DNA from: Dongia sedimenti
Lineage (GTDB): Bacteria > Pseudomonadota > Alphaproteobacteria > Dongiales > Dongiaceae
DNA length: 64,000 bases
Direction of reading: 5' to 3'
NCBI GenBank assembly: GCA_030715195.1
Contig: JAUYVI010000007.1
Span: 372,001-436,000, forward strand
The notes under the pieces were generated by a model. That model saw only the letters and a program-made list of their open reading frames with translations, ran no database searches and had not been told where the DNA came from. Of the stretch, positions 9,218 through 18,432 are shown piece by piece. Position 1 is the stretch's first letter. Every line of letters starts with the position of its first letter. A program made the position numbers and the translations under genes.

Positions 9218-10489
9218 GTGGCGGAGCGCGCCGCCGCGCCGGCCGCGCTCGTCCCGGCGCCGCTCAAACCGCCAGCGGAGCCGGACGAGGCCGCCCCGCC
9301 GCAGACCGACGCGCAGCCGGAGACGCCGAAGAAGGAAACCCTCGAAGAGGCGATGGTCAACGCGGAGCGGCCGCTGCCGACCGATCCGAAGACCTTCTAT
9401 CTCGGCGGATTGTTCTTCCTGGCGGTTCTGGTCGCCTGCTACTTCGCTCAGCCCATCATCGTGCCGGTGGTGATGGCATTCTTCCTGAAGATGCTGCTGC
9501 AACCGATCGTCCGGCTGCTGGCGCGCTGCAGAATACCCCGGCCGGTTTCCGCTCTGCTGGCGATGGTGATGCTGGCCGGCGTCCTGGTGGGCCTCGGCTT
9601 CGCACTCTCGATGCCGGCGGCGTCATGGGGCAAGACCCTCTCGGAGGGCTTCCCGCGCCTTGAACAGAAGCTACAGCCACTGCAGGGCCCGATCCGTGGC
9701 TTGCAGGAGTTCCTGACCAAGGCCGAGCAGGCCGCGGGCGGCGGCAAGGAGGCGACGCCGGTCGCGGTCGAGCGGATCGGTGTGTTCGGCCTGGTCTTCA
9801 GCGGCACCAGGGCGGCGCTCGAAGGCCTGCTGACCACGGCGGTCGTGCTGTTCTTCCTGATGCTGTCCGGCGATACCTTCCTGCGGCGCGGCGTGGAGAT
9901 CATGCCGAACTTCGAGCACAAGCGGCGTGCGGTCGAGATTTCGCAGCAGGTCGAGGCCGACGTCTCGACCTATCTCTCGACCATCATCATCATGAATGTG
10001 ATCGTCGGCCTGGCGGTCGGCATCGTGATGTGGCTCTGCGGCATGCCCGACCCCTTGCTGTGGGCCGCGATCGCCTTCACCTTGAACTTCGTGCCGATCC
10101 TCGGGCCATTCGTCGGTCTCGGTCTCTTCGTGCTGGCCGGCTTCATGCAATTCAACGAGGTCGGGCTGGCGCTCATGCCGGCGGCGCTTTACCTCGCCAT
10201 CCATGTCATCGAGGGCGAACTGGTGACGCCGGCGATCCTGGCGCGGCGCTTCACCCTGAACCCGGTCGCCGTCATCATCTCGATCATCTTCTGGTATTGG
10301 ATGTGGGGCGTGCCCGGCGCCGTGCTCGCCGTGCCGATGCTGGCGATCAGCAAGATCATCTGCGACCGGATCAAGCCGCTGATGGCCTTGGGGCACATGC
10401 TGGAGGGCGAGGAAGAAGGGGCGGCGGCGCGCTACGTGGCGCGGCTCACGCGAAGAACCGCTCCAGCACCCGCTCGTAAATCAGACTGA
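9218..10489 (+). CDS. AI-2E family transporter (PF01594 permease)
   Basis: A 423-residue polytopic membrane protein. After a proline/alanine-rich cytoplasmic leader of ~55 residues it has paired helices at about 65-110 ([17 protein letters not shown]), a soluble helical region with amphipathic segments, and a C-terminal block of four to five helices with the family signature [12 protein letters not shown]. Members export diverse small solutes; the AI-2 label is historical. I chose the GTG at 9218, two bases after the previous stop, since no ATG occurs until inside the leader (MVNAERP). The last 44 bases overlap convergently with dapE. Confidence 0.88.
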   Translation: MAERAAAPAALVPAPLKPPAEPDEAAPPQTDAQPETPKKETLEEAMVNAERPLPTDPKTFYLGGLFFLAVLVACYFAQPIIVPVVMAFFLKMLLQPIVRLLARCRIPRPVSALLAMVMLAGVLVGLGFALSMPAASWGKTLSEGFPRLEQKLQPLQGPIRGLQEFLTKAEQAAGGGKEATPVAVERIGVFGLVFSGTRAALEGLLTTAVVLFFLMLSGDTFLRRGVEIMPNFEHKRRAVEISQQVEADVSTYLSTIIIMNVIVGLAVGIVMWLCGMPDPLLWAAIAFTLNFVPILGPFVGLGLFVLAGFMQFNEVGLALMPAALYLAIHVIEGELVTPAILARRFTLNPVAVIISIIFWYWMWGVPGAVLAVPMLAISKIICDRIKPLMALGHMLEGEEEGAAARYVARLTRRTAPAPARKSD

Positions 10490-11588
10490 GCTTCTCGATA
10501 TCGGCGGTGGCGACGTTCTCATCGACCTTGTGCATGGTCTCGCTGGCCAGGCCGAACTCGATCACCGGGCAATAGTCCTTGATGAAACGCGCGTCCGAGG
10601 TGCCGCCGGTGGTCGAGAGCTCGGGCTTGCGACCGGTGATCTCCTGCACCGCGTTGGAGAGGATGTCGGCGAGCGGGCCGGGCGGCGTCACGAAGGCCGA
10701 GCCCGAGCATTCGGCCTTGAGGTCGTAGCGCGCGCCGCCCAGGGAGAGGCGCTGCCGCAGCTCGGTTTCGAGGCTCTTCGGGTTCCAGGTGTCGTTGAAG
10801 CGGATGTTGAAGGTGGCGCGCGCCTCGCCCGGGATCACGTTGGTGGTCGGGTTGCCGACATCGACCGTGGTGAATTGCAGGGTCGAGGGCGGAAAATGAT
10901 CGGTGCCGCGATCGAGCGGCTCGGTCAGCACGGCGATCATGCGGGCCAGGCGATGCACCGCGTTCTCGGCGAGATGCGGATAGGCGACATGGCCCTGGGT
11001 GCCGTAGACGACCAGCCGGCCGGTGAAGCTGCCGCGCCGGCCGATCTTCGCCATCTCGCCCAGCACGGTCGGGTTGGTCGGCTCGCCCACCAGGCAGGCA
11101 TCGAGCTTCTCGCCCTGCGCCTTCATCCATTCCAGCACCGGCTTGGTGCCGTTGACCGCGGCGCCTTCCTCATCGCCGGTGATGAGCAGGGAGATCGTCC
11201 CCTGGAAGCCGCTGCCGCGCTTCTCCAGGAAGCGGCTGCCGGCCGCGCTGAAGGCGGCGATCGCGCCCTTCATATCGGCGGCGCCGCGGCCATGGAGCCG
11301 GCCATTGGCGATCGCGCCGGAGAAGGGGTCGTGCGCCCAGCTGTCGCGCGGGCCCGGCGGCACGACGTCGGTATGGCCGGCGAAGCAGAAATGCTTGCCG
11401 GCGCCGACCGCCTTCTTGGCGAACAGGTTCTCGACCGGGGCGGTTCCGGGCGCCTCGAATTTCAGCCGGTGGCATTCGAAGCCGAGTGGCTTCAGCGCGG
11501 CTTCGAGCACGCCAAGCGCCCCTGCATCCTGCGGCGTCACGCTGGGGCGGCGGATCAGCTCGGCGGCGAGAGCGACCGGATCGATCAT
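10446..11588 (-). CDS. dapE: Succinyl-diaminopimelate desuccinylase
   Basis: A 380-residue M20-family zinc amidohydrolase that removes succinate from N-succinyl-LL-diaminopimelate in the lysine and peptidoglycan pathway. Visible are the metal and catalytic motifs [25 protein letters not shown] and [12 protein letters not shown], and the C-terminal metal His region ([10 protein letters not shown]). The start is the ATG at 11588, seven bases after dapD; an upstream extension to 11645 would run into dapD and lacks family similarity. Last gene of a three-gene minus-strand operon with dapD and a HAD phosphatase. Confidence 0.96.
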   Translation of the reverse strand: MIDPVALAAELIRRPSVTPQDAGALGVLEAALKPLGFECHRLKFEAPGTAPVENLFAKKAVGAGKHFCFAGHTDVVPPGPRDSWAHDPFSGAIANGRLHGRGAADMKGAIAAFSAAGSRFLEKRGSGFQGTISLLITGDEEGAAVNGTKPVLEWMKAQGEKLDACLVGEPTNPTVLGEMAKIGRRGSFTGRLVVYGTQGHVAYPHLAENAVHRLARMIAVLTEPLDRGTDHFPPSTLQFTTVDVGNPTTNVIPGEARATFNIRFNDTWNPKSLETELRQRLSLGGARYDLKAECSGSAFVTPPGPLADILSNAVQEITGRKPELSTTGGTSDARFIKDYCPVIEFGLASETMHKVDENVATADIEKLSLIYERVLERFFA

Positions 11589-11595
11589 GCTGGCT

Positions 11596-12453
11596 CTAAT
11601 CGCGCAGGAGCTCGTTGATCGAGGTCTTGGAGCGGGTCTTCTCATCGACCCGCTTCACGATCACCGCGCAATAGAGGCTCGGCCCCGGCTCGCCGTTGGG
11701 CAGCGGCTTTCCCGGCATCGAGCCGGAGACCACCACCGAATAGGCCGGCACCCGGCCGTAGAACACCTCGCCGGTGGCGCGGTCGATCACCTTGGTCGTC
11801 TGTCCGATGAAGACACCCATGGAGATCACAGCGCCTTCCTCGACCACGACGCCTTCGACCACTTCGGAGCGCGCGCCGATGAAGCAGTTGTCCTCGACCA
11901 CGACCGGACCCGCCTGCAGCGGCTCCAGTACGCCGCCGATGCCGACGCCGCCGGAGATGTGGCAGTTCTTCCCGATCTGAGCGCAGGAGCCGATCGTCAC
12001 CCAGGTATCGACCATGGTGCCGGAATCCACATAGGCGCCGACATTGACGAAGCTCGGCATCAGCACGACGCCCGGCGCGATATAGGCGCTCTTGCGGACG
12101 ACGCAGTTCGGCACGGCGCGGAAGCCGGCCTCGGCGAAGCGCTGCTGGCCCCAGCCGGCGAATTTCGACGGCACCTTGTCGTACCAGGCGGCGCGGCCAT
12201 GGCCGGGGAACTCGCCGCCGCCGGGGATGAGCTCGGAATCATTGAGACGGAAAGAGAGCAGCACGGCCTTCTTCAGCCACTGGTTCGTGCTCCACTTGCC
12301 GTCCTTCTTCTCGGCCACGCGCACGGCGCCGCGATCGAGCAGCTCCAGCGATGATTCAACCGCGTCGCGGGTCTCGCCCTTGGTCTGCGCCGTGATCTTG
12401 GTGCGGTTTTCCCAGGCGGCGTCGATCGCCGTCTGCAATCCCCCGATATCCAT
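11596..12453 (-). CDS. dapD: Tetrahydrodipicolinate N-succinyltransferase
   Basis: A 285-residue trimeric left-handed beta-helix acyltransferase that succinylates tetrahydrodipicolinate, committing the cell to the succinylase branch of diaminopimelate synthesis. An N-terminal helical domain ([26 protein letters not shown]) is followed by hexapeptide-repeat coils (for example [33 protein letters not shown]) and the conserved [14 protein letters not shown] segment. Length is normal. It starts three bases after the HAD gene's stop and precedes dapE by seven bases. Confidence 0.97.
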   Translation of the reverse strand: MDIGGLQTAIDAAWENRTKITAQTKGETRDAVESSLELLDRGAVRVAEKKDGKWSTNQWLKKAVLLSFRLNDSELIPGGGEFPGHGRAAWYDKVPSKFAGWGQQRFAEAGFRAVPNCVVRKSAYIAPGVVLMPSFVNVGAYVDSGTMVDTWVTIGSCAQIGKNCHISGGVGIGGVLEPLQAGPVVVEDNCFIGARSEVVEGVVVEEGAVISMGVFIGQTTKVIDRATGEVFYGRVPAYSVVVSGSMPGKPLPNGEPGPSLYCAVIVKRVDEKTRSKTSINELLRD

Positions 12454-12456
12454 GTC

Positions 12457-13158
12457 TCAAGTCCCCGTCTTCTTGCTGCCAGTCTTGTTATTGGTCGTGC
12501 CGACCCCGGCCAGCCATTCGGCGAGCCGGTCGGTGGTGTGGTGGATGTAATCCTCGTCGCCGGTCGGCTGGGCCCACTCACTCTCGGTCGAGATCAGCAC
12601 GGTGGTCATGCCGAGATCGGCGGCCGGTTTCAGGTTGCGCGGCATGTCGTCCAGCATCACCGCGCGCTCGGGCGCGATGCCATGCTCCTCGATCAGCCGG
12701 GCGAAGCTCGCCTCACTCGGCTTCGGATCGAAATCGCCGGCGGCGATGTCGAAGATCTCGTTGAAATGCCGGTTGATGCCGAGCCGGTCCATGACGTTCC
12801 TTGCATGGGCGACCGAGCCGTTGGTGTAGATCAGCTTCTTGCCGGGCAGGGCATCCAACGCGCGGTCGAGCGCGGTGTCCGCGCCCACGCCGGTCACATC
12901 GATCTGGTGTACGAAGTCCAGGAAATGCCCGGGATCGACCCCGTGATTCACCATCAGCCCCTTCAAGGTCGTGGTGTGCTCCCGGAAATACTGCTTCTGC
13001 AAGGCGCGCGCGGCCTCCCGGTCCAGATTGAGCAACTGCTCGATATAGAGGCCGATTCGCCGCTCGACTTGGTCGAACAGCCGGCACTGGGCAGGGTAGA
13101 GGGTGTTGTCGAGGTCGAATATCCAAAACTCGACATGGGAAAGATCGACCTGCGGCAT
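12457..13158 (-). CDS. HAD-family pyrimidine 5'-nucleotidase-like hydrolase
   Basis: A 233-residue HAD phosphatase. Motif I is FDLDNTLY (nucleophile Asp), motif II lies in IYTNGS, the lysine is in DFDPKPS, and motif IV is MLDDMPRN. The all-helical cap sits between motifs I and II, as in yeast SDT1-type pyrimidine 5'-nucleotidases. The chosen ATG (13158) gives MPQVDLSHVEFWIFDLDNT; an upstream extension is arginine-rich and not family-like. It is the first gene of the dapD-dapE operon, an order I recall as common in alphaproteobacteria. A direct role in lysine synthesis is not evident. Confidence 0.9.
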   Translation of the reverse strand: MPQVDLSHVEFWIFDLDNTLYPAQCRLFDQVERRIGLYIEQLLNLDREAARALQKQYFREHTTTLKGLMVNHGVDPGHFLDFVHQIDVTGVGADTALDRALDALPGKKLIYTNGSVAHARNVMDRLGINRHFNEIFDIAAGDFDPKPSEASFARLIEEHGIAPERAVMLDDMPRNLKPAADLGMTTVLISTESEWAQPTGDEDYIHHTTDRLAEWLAGVGTTNNKTGSKKTGT

Positions 13159-13339
13159 GGCTCGCCAAATCTCAAAAAAACCGGCCCGAACAACGGGCTC
13201 GCGCCAAAGGTGCCGGGACATTACGAGCCGGTGGGCTGGGGCGCAACGCCGCAATTCACTTCCCCGAACCGGGTGCTAACGCAGCGTTAAGGGGATTGTC
13301 CGAAACTGGCCTCGAGACATCCGCCAGGCGTGATATCCG

Positions 13340-14608
13340 ATGATCGACTACAAAAAAGCCAAGGCGCTGGCGGCGGATCCGGATCCGGAGACGCGGCGCC
13401 GCCTGGCCGAACGGGGCGACGTCCAGCCCGAGATCCTCTATTTCCTGGCCGAGGATGCCGAGCCGGAGATCCGCGCCGCCATCGCCGGCAACAGTGCCAC
13501 CCCGCGGCAGGCCGATCTGGTGCTGGCCAAGGACACCGATGTCGGGGTCCGGGAACGCCTCGCCCATAAGATCGGCCGGCTGGCCCCCAACCTCTCCGGC
13601 GAGGAGCGCGCGCATATCCGCGAGCTCACGCTGGAGGTGATCGGCATCCTGGCGGCCGACCGCACCGCGCGGGTGCGGCAGGTGATCGCCGAGTCCCTCC
13701 GGCACAGCCACGATGCGCCGCTGGAGGTGATCCGGCAGCTGGCCCGCGACGCCGAGATCAAGGTCGCCGGGCCGATCCTCGAATCCTCGCCGCTGCTGAC
13801 CGACGACGAGTTGATCAGCATCATCCGCTCGAAGCCGATCCAGGGCGCGCTCGAAGCGATCGCCCGGCGCCGGCGCCTCGGCACGCCCTTGGCCGATGCC
13901 CTGGTCACCGCCGCATTGTCGGTGCCCGACGGCGTGCTGGCGGTGACGGAGCTGCTGAAGAACCACAATGCCGAGATCGATGCGGCGACCATGGACCGGA
14001 TCTTCGACGTCGCCCCGACCTACAGCGCCTGGCACGCGCCGCTGGTCGGACGGCCCACGCTCGGGGCCGGCGCGATGCGGCGCCTGGCCCAGTTCGTTTC
14101 GCAGGCGCTGCTCGGCGCGTTGAAGAAGCGCAAGGATGCCGATCCGGAGACCGTGGCCGCCATCGCCGCGACGGAAGAGGATCGCCTTGTTGCGGAATCG
14201 TCGGAGCCGGAAGACGCGGAGCCGGCGGAAGCGGCGGAGAACGACGAGGCGGTCGCCGACGCGCCGGTCGGCGAAGACGCGATCCTTGCGGCGATCCAGG
14301 CCGGGCAGCTCGGCGCGGTCCGCGCCGCCATCGCGCGCGACAGCGGCTTGCCGGTGTTGATCGTCCGCAAGATCCTGGGCTCGGCCAGCGGCAAGGCGAT
14401 TACGTCGCTGGCTTGGAAGGCGCAGTACTCGGTGGCCCTGGCGGTGGCGTTGCAGATCGGTCCCGGCGCAATCCCCGCCGACCAGGCCCTGCAGCCGCGC
14501 GATGGCGAATACCCGCTGTCCGACGCCGACATGGAATGGCAGCTCGAGCTCTCGCTCACGCCGACCGAGGCGGTCACGCCGCCGGCGGCCCGCCGCGCTT
14601 CTGCCTGA
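13340..14608 (+). CDS. DUF2336 domain-containing protein
   Basis: A 422-residue soluble, helix-rich protein matching the alphaproteobacterial DUF2336 family. It is built from HEAT-like helical repeats, seen as repeating units such as DVQPEILYFLAEDAEPEIR and DAPLEVIRQLARDAEIKV. A low-complexity acidic linker (SSEPEDAEPAEAAENDEAVA, about residues 290-310) separates a C-terminal repeat block. Some family members are linked to cell-cycle or two-component signalling in caulobacters; no role is visible here. The 3' end overlaps the antiporter gene by 35 bases in convergent orientation. Confidence 0.85.
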   Translation: MIDYKKAKALAADPDPETRRRLAERGDVQPEILYFLAEDAEPEIRAAIAGNSATPRQADLVLAKDTDVGVRERLAHKIGRLAPNLSGEERAHIRELTLEVIGILAADRTARVRQVIAESLRHSHDAPLEVIRQLARDAEIKVAGPILESSPLLTDDELISIIRSKPIQGALEAIARRRRLGTPLADALVTAALSVPDGVLAVTELLKNHNAEIDAATMDRIFDVAPTYSAWHAPLVGRPTLGAGAMRRLAQFVSQALLGALKKRKDADPETVAAIAATEEDRLVAESSEPEDAEPAEAAENDEAVADAPVGEDAILAAIQAGQLGAVRAAIARDSGLPVLIVRKILGSASGKAITSLAWKAQYSVALAVALQIGPGAIPADQALQPRDGEYPLSDADMEWQLELSLTPTEAVTPPAARRASA

Positions 14609-16403
14609 TCGCCCGCAAGGTGCGCTGCGACCAGACCAGGGCCCGCCGGCGCAAGCGCCTTGCCGCGCGCCGGGCCGGCAGCTTCTCCCGCTGATCTTCG
14701 AGCTCGAGGCCGACCGTCTTGACCCGGCCGTCCTTGACCGCGCGCACCACCAGCTCGACCTCGCCGATCCGCACCCGGTCGCCGACCACGGCGATCTTGC
14801 CCAGCCGCTCGTGCATGAAGTCGGCCAGGGTCTCGCCGCTGCGATGGTCGCCGAGATCGAGGCCGTAGACCAAAGCGAGCTGGTCCGCGCCGCCATCGCC
14901 TGAGAGCATGAACTCGCCGAAACCTTCCGGTTCGGCTTCGGTGGCCTTGTGCTCGGCGAACAGGCGCTGCGCGGCGGTGATCTCGACCGGCGGCACGATG
15001 GCGATCACGTAGTCGCCGGCTTCCGGCTTCGCGTCCTGGAAGTCCTCGATCGGTTTCTCGTCGCGGATCGCGGCGAGGATCTGGGCGTTCGCGGGGAGGC
15101 CGAGCGCGCCATAGGTGTGGCGCAAGGCGCGCGAGCCCGGCTTGACGCGGAAGCCGGCCAGCTCGCGCTCGGCCTTCGGGCCGAGGCCGAGATCCAGCGG
15201 ATCGAGCGCGGTCTCGTCCTCCGGCACGTTGAGGCCGAGGAAGCGGGCGGCGCGGCCGACGGTCCAGCCCTGGATCAGCAGCGAGACCAGCACCACCACG
15301 AAGGCGACGTTGAAGTAGCGCTGGGCATTGGGCAGGCCGGACAGGATTGGGATCGAGGCGAGGAAGATCGGGACCGCACCGCGCAGGCCGACCCAGGCGA
15401 TGAAGCCGCGCTCCGGCCAGGTGAACCGGAAGGGCAGCAGCGCGATCGCGACCGAGCCCGGCCGGGCGATCAGGATCACCGCCAAGGCGATCACGATCGC
15501 GGCGGGCAGGTCCACCAGCAGCTTCGAAGGCGTGACCAGCAGGCCGAGCAGCAGGAACATGGCGATCTGCGACAGCCAGGCGAGGCCGTCGAGGAAGCGG
15601 GAGATGACCTGCTGGGCGCGATAGGGCGCCCGCGCCAGCATGACGCCGGCGACATAGACGGCGAGGAACCCGCTGGCGCCCATCAGGTTGGCGCCGCCGA
15701 AGATCAACAACGCCCCCGCGGCGATCAGGATGGGATAGAGCGCGGTGGTGAGATTGAGCCGCTCGACCAGCCAGCGCAGAGCGAAGCCGCCGAGCAGGCC
15801 GAGCGCACCGCCGCCGATGAAGGCGATGGCGAGCTCCTGGACCGCGAACCAGCCGGGCGAGAGATCGGGATGCTGCAGCAGTTCGACGCAGAGCAGGGTG
15901 AGGAACACCGCCATCGGATCGTTCATGCCGGATTCCAACTCCAGCGTGCCGGTGACGCGGGCGTTGACCGCGGATCCCCGGCCGTGGAGGAGCATGAAGA
16001 CGGCGGCGGCATCGGTCGAGGCGACGACTGCGCCCAGCAGCACACCCTCCAGCGGCGAGAAGCCCATGACCAGATGCGCTACCCCGGCGATCGCGACGGC
16101 CGAAAGCAGCACGCCCACGGTCGCCAGGCTGAGGGCCGGCCAGATGACCAGCCGCACCACGTCGCGCGGGGTCCTGAGGCCGCCCTCGAACAGGATGATC
16201 GCGAGCGCGATCGAACCGACCGCAAACGTCGAGCGGTAGTCGTTGAAGTGGATGTGGAAGATCCCGTCCTCGCCGGCCAGCATGCCGAGCAGCAGGAAGA
16301 CCAGCAGCAAGGGCGCACCCAGCCGCGAGGAGACCATGCCGGCGAGAATGCTGAGCAGGATCAGCAGCGCGCCGATGAAGATGAACTGGTTGACGAGATC
16401 CAT
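14574..16403 (-). CDS. Potassium/proton antiporter, CPA1 (NhaP2/CvrA type)
   Basis: A 609-residue cation/proton antiporter. The first ~390 residues hold about a dozen membrane helices, including the transport-site regions LGAVVASTDAAAVFML and LESGMNDPMAVFLT with the expected aspartates. The cytoplasmic tail has an RCK_C/TrkA-C-like domain (ALRHTYGALGLPANAQILAA ... YVIAIVPPVEI) and a CorC/HlyC-type domain near the C-terminus (DFMHERLGKIAVVGDRVRIGEVEL). This domain order marks the NhaP2/CvrA group, which moves K+ or Na+ out in exchange for H+. The ATG at 16403 gives MDLVNQFIFIGALL; the upstream extension is not family-like. Confidence 0.93.
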   Translation of the reverse strand: MDLVNQFIFIGALLILLSILAGMVSSRLGAPLLLVFLLLGMLAGEDGIFHIHFNDYRSTFAVGSIALAIILFEGGLRTPRDVVRLVIWPALSLATVGVLLSAVAIAGVAHLVMGFSPLEGVLLGAVVASTDAAAVFMLLHGRGSAVNARVTGTLELESGMNDPMAVFLTLLCVELLQHPDLSPGWFAVQELAIAFIGGGALGLLGGFALRWLVERLNLTTALYPILIAAGALLIFGGANLMGASGFLAVYVAGVMLARAPYRAQQVISRFLDGLAWLSQIAMFLLLGLLVTPSKLLVDLPAAIVIALAVILIARPGSVAIALLPFRFTWPERGFIAWVGLRGAVPIFLASIPILSGLPNAQRYFNVAFVVVLVSLLIQGWTVGRAARFLGLNVPEDETALDPLDLGLGPKAERELAGFRVKPGSRALRHTYGALGLPANAQILAAIRDEKPIEDFQDAKPEAGDYVIAIVPPVEITAAQRLFAEHKATEAEPEGFGEFMLSGDGGADQLALVYGLDLGDHRSGETLADFMHERLGKIAVVGDRVRIGEVELVVRAVKDGRVKTVGLELEDQREKLPARRAARRLRRRALVWSQRTLRAIRQKRGGPPAA

Positions 16404-16601
16404 GCCGCTCCGACTGCCCACAAATCCGCCGGCCAGCCTCGATTTCGGCCGCTCGGCGCTTAATACCTTGGTCGTAGTGATACCCCGAAGGATTGCCCTC
16501 GACCCCATCTCCCTGGTGAATTAGTGTCACACGTCAGGTTTCTTTCGTCACCGCAGGAGCAGCACATCTAGAGCATTCTGGCAAACAACTGGGAGGGAAA
16601 C

Positions 16602-17732
16602 ATGAAGAAGCGCGAAACCAAGCGTCCATCGGATCCGTCACGCCGCAAGTTCCTGAGAACCGCCGCCACCGCCGGCATCGGCGCCGCCGCGCTCGCGGCA
16701 CCGCAAGTCGCACGGGCGGCCGATCCGATCACCATGAAGTGGCAGAGCACCTGGCCGGCCAAGGACATCTTTCACGAATACGCCCAGGACTTCGCGGCCC
16801 GCATCAACACCATGTCCGGTGGCCGCCTGAAGATCGAGGTGCTGCCTTCCGGCTCGGTGGTGAAGGCCTTCGACCTGCTCGATGCCGTCAACAGCGGGAC
16901 CTTGGACGGCGGCCATGGCGTGGTGGCCTACTGGTACGGCAAGGAGGCAGCCTTGGCGCTCTGGGGTTCGGGGCCGGCCTTCGGCATGGATCCCAACATG
17001 CTGCTCTCCTGGCACAATTACGGCGGCGGCAAGGACCTGCTGAACGAGATCTATGCCGGCCTCAACATGAACGTGGTCTCGTTCCTCTATGGGCCGATGC
17101 CGACCCAGCCGCTCGGCTGGTTCAAGAAGCCGGTCGCCAAGGCCGAGGATCTGCAAGGCTTGAAGTTCCGCACCGTCGGCCTCTCGATCGACATCTTCAA
17201 GGCGCTCGGAGCCGCGGTGAATGCCTTGCCCGGGGCCGAGATCGTGCCGGCGATGGATCGCGGACTGCTCGACGCCGCCGAGTTCAACAACGCCTCCTCG
17301 GACAAGGTGCTGGGATTCCCCGACGTCTCCAAGGTCTGCATGCTGCAGAGCTTCCATCAATGCTCCGAGCAGTTCGAGGTCCTGTTCAACAAGGCGAAAT
17401 ACGATGCCTTGCCGGAAGATCTCAGGGCGATCATCGACCAGGCCGCGACGGCGTCCTCCGCGGACATGGCGTGGAAGGCGATCGACCGGTACTCGAAGGA
17501 CTATGAGGCGCTCAAGGCCGACGGCGTGAAGTTCTACAAGACGCCGGATGCGGTGCTGAAGGCGCAACTCGACGCCTGGAGCAAGATCATCGAGAAGAAG
17601 TCGGCCGAGAACCCGATGTTCAAGAAGGTGCTGGATTCCCAGCGGGCCTTCGCGCAGCGGGCGGGGAAATGGCAGGGCGACACGCTGGTCAGTTTCCGCA
17701 TGGCTTACAACCACTTCTTCGCCGAAGGCTGA
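16602..17732 (+). CDS. dctP: TRAP transporter substrate-binding protein, DctP family
   Basis: A 376-residue periplasmic solute receptor. The signal peptide carries a twin-arginine motif (SRRKFL, residues 13-18), followed by TAATAGIGAAALAAPQVARA, so Tat export is predicted. The mature part has the DctP signature region (KFRTVGLSIDIFKALGA, LLDAAEFNN) and resembles the TakP/mannitol-chloroaromatic group, whose ligands are mostly 2-oxo acids or related carboxylates; the true ligand is unknown. GGGAGG lies six bases before the ATG. A strong stem-loop separates it from dctQ, which may favour expression of the receptor over the permeases. Confidence 0.94.
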   Translation: MKKRETKRPSDPSRRKFLRTAATAGIGAAALAAPQVARAADPITMKWQSTWPAKDIFHEYAQDFAARINTMSGGRLKIEVLPSGSVVKAFDLLDAVNSGTLDGGHGVVAYWYGKEAALALWGSGPAFGMDPNMLLSWHNYGGGKDLLNEIYAGLNMNVVSFLYGPMPTQPLGWFKKPVAKAEDLQGLKFRTVGLSIDIFKALGAAVNALPGAEIVPAMDRGLLDAAEFNNASSDKVLGFPDVSKVCMLQSFHQCSEQFEVLFNKAKYDALPEDLRAIIDQAATASSADMAWKAIDRYSKDYEALKADGVKFYKTPDAVLKAQLDAWSKIIEKKSAENPMFKKVLDSQRAFAQRAGKWQGDTLVSFRMAYNHFFAEG

Positions 17733-17748
17733 CGCCGGCGGGAACGAG

Positions 17749-17777
17749 CCCGGACCCGGTGCGACGCCGGGTCCGGG
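17749..17777 (+). terminator. Stem-loop between dctP and dctQ
   Basis: CCCGGACCCGG (17749-17759) pairs perfectly with CCGGGTCCGGG (17767-17777) around a seven-base loop. No run of T follows (ATTTGTG), so it is more likely an mRNA 3'-end protector or partial terminator than a full stop. Such hairpins after a binding-protein gene are a known way to keep the receptor more abundant than its membrane partners. It ends 19 bases before the proposed dctQ start. Confidence 0.65.
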
Positions 17778-17796
17778 ATTTGTGAGGGGATAGTCG

Positions 17797-18432
17797 CTGG
17801 GCAAGGCACTCGATTTCATCGACGGCCTCAGCACCTGGTCCGGACGCGTCTGCGCCTGGGCGATCGTCGTGCTCACGCTGCTGATCAGCTACGAAGTGTT
17901 CTCGCGCTATGCGCTGCACGCGCCGCATGCCTGGGTGTTCGATGTCTCGGCCATGTTCTACGGCCTGCTGTTCATGATGGCCGGAGCCTATACCCTTGCC
18001 CATGGCGGGCATGTCCGCGGCGACGTGCTCTACGGCTTCTTTCCGGCGCGGCTGCAGGCGGCGATCGATCTCGTTCTCTACATCGTGTTCTTCGTCCCCG
18101 GGATCGTGGCCATGGTCTGGGCCGGCTGGACCTATGCCGCGGAATCCTGGGTCATCAACGAGCATTCCTCGATCTCGGCCGATGGGCCGCCGATCTATCC
18201 CTTCAAGTTCGTCATCCCGGTCGCCGGCGCGCTGCTGCTGCTGCAGGGTCTGGTCGAGATCGTGCGCTGCATCCGCTGTCTGAAGACCGGCAAGTGGCCG
18301 CGCCGTTCCACGGATGTGGAGGAGGTCGATGTCGACAAGCTGAAGGAGATGGTGCATGTGCGCGACGAGGACATCGCCGCGCTCGACCGGTACGTGATCG
18401 ACAAGCCGCAGCAGAGCGGGCCGAAGCCGTGA
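17797..18432 (+). CDS. dctQ: TRAP transporter small permease, DctQ family (apparent CTG start)
   Basis: About 211 residues with four membrane helices and a charged C-terminal tail. The family-typical start (LGKALDFIDGLSTWSGRVCAW then helix 1) is encoded from 17797, but the frame between the TAG at 17791 and a GTG at 17869 contains no ATG, GTG or TTG. CTG at 17797 sits six bases after a strong Shine-Dalgarno (GAGGGGA, 17784-17790), so it is the best start. The GTG at 17869 would remove half of helix 1. The tail (STDVEEVDVDKLKEMVHVRD, about 160-180) is longer than in many DctQ proteins. Its stop overlaps the dctM start by three bases. Confidence 0.85.
   Translation: MGKALDFIDGLSTWSGRVCAWAIVVLTLLISYEVFSRYALHAPHAWVFDVSAMFYGLLFMMAGAYTLAHGGHVRGDVLYGFFPARLQAAIDLVLYIVFFVPGIVAMVWAGWTYAAESWVINEHSSISADGPPIYPFKFVIPVAGALLLLQGLVEIVRCIRCLKTGKWPRRSTDVEEVDVDKLKEMVHVRDEDIAALDRYVIDKPQQSGPKP

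Noticed and set aside
14949..16463. 504-codon plus-strand open frame opposite the antiporter
   Set aside because: Composition rich in D, G, Q, R and H without hydrophobic core, typical of an antisense shadow of a membrane protein gene.
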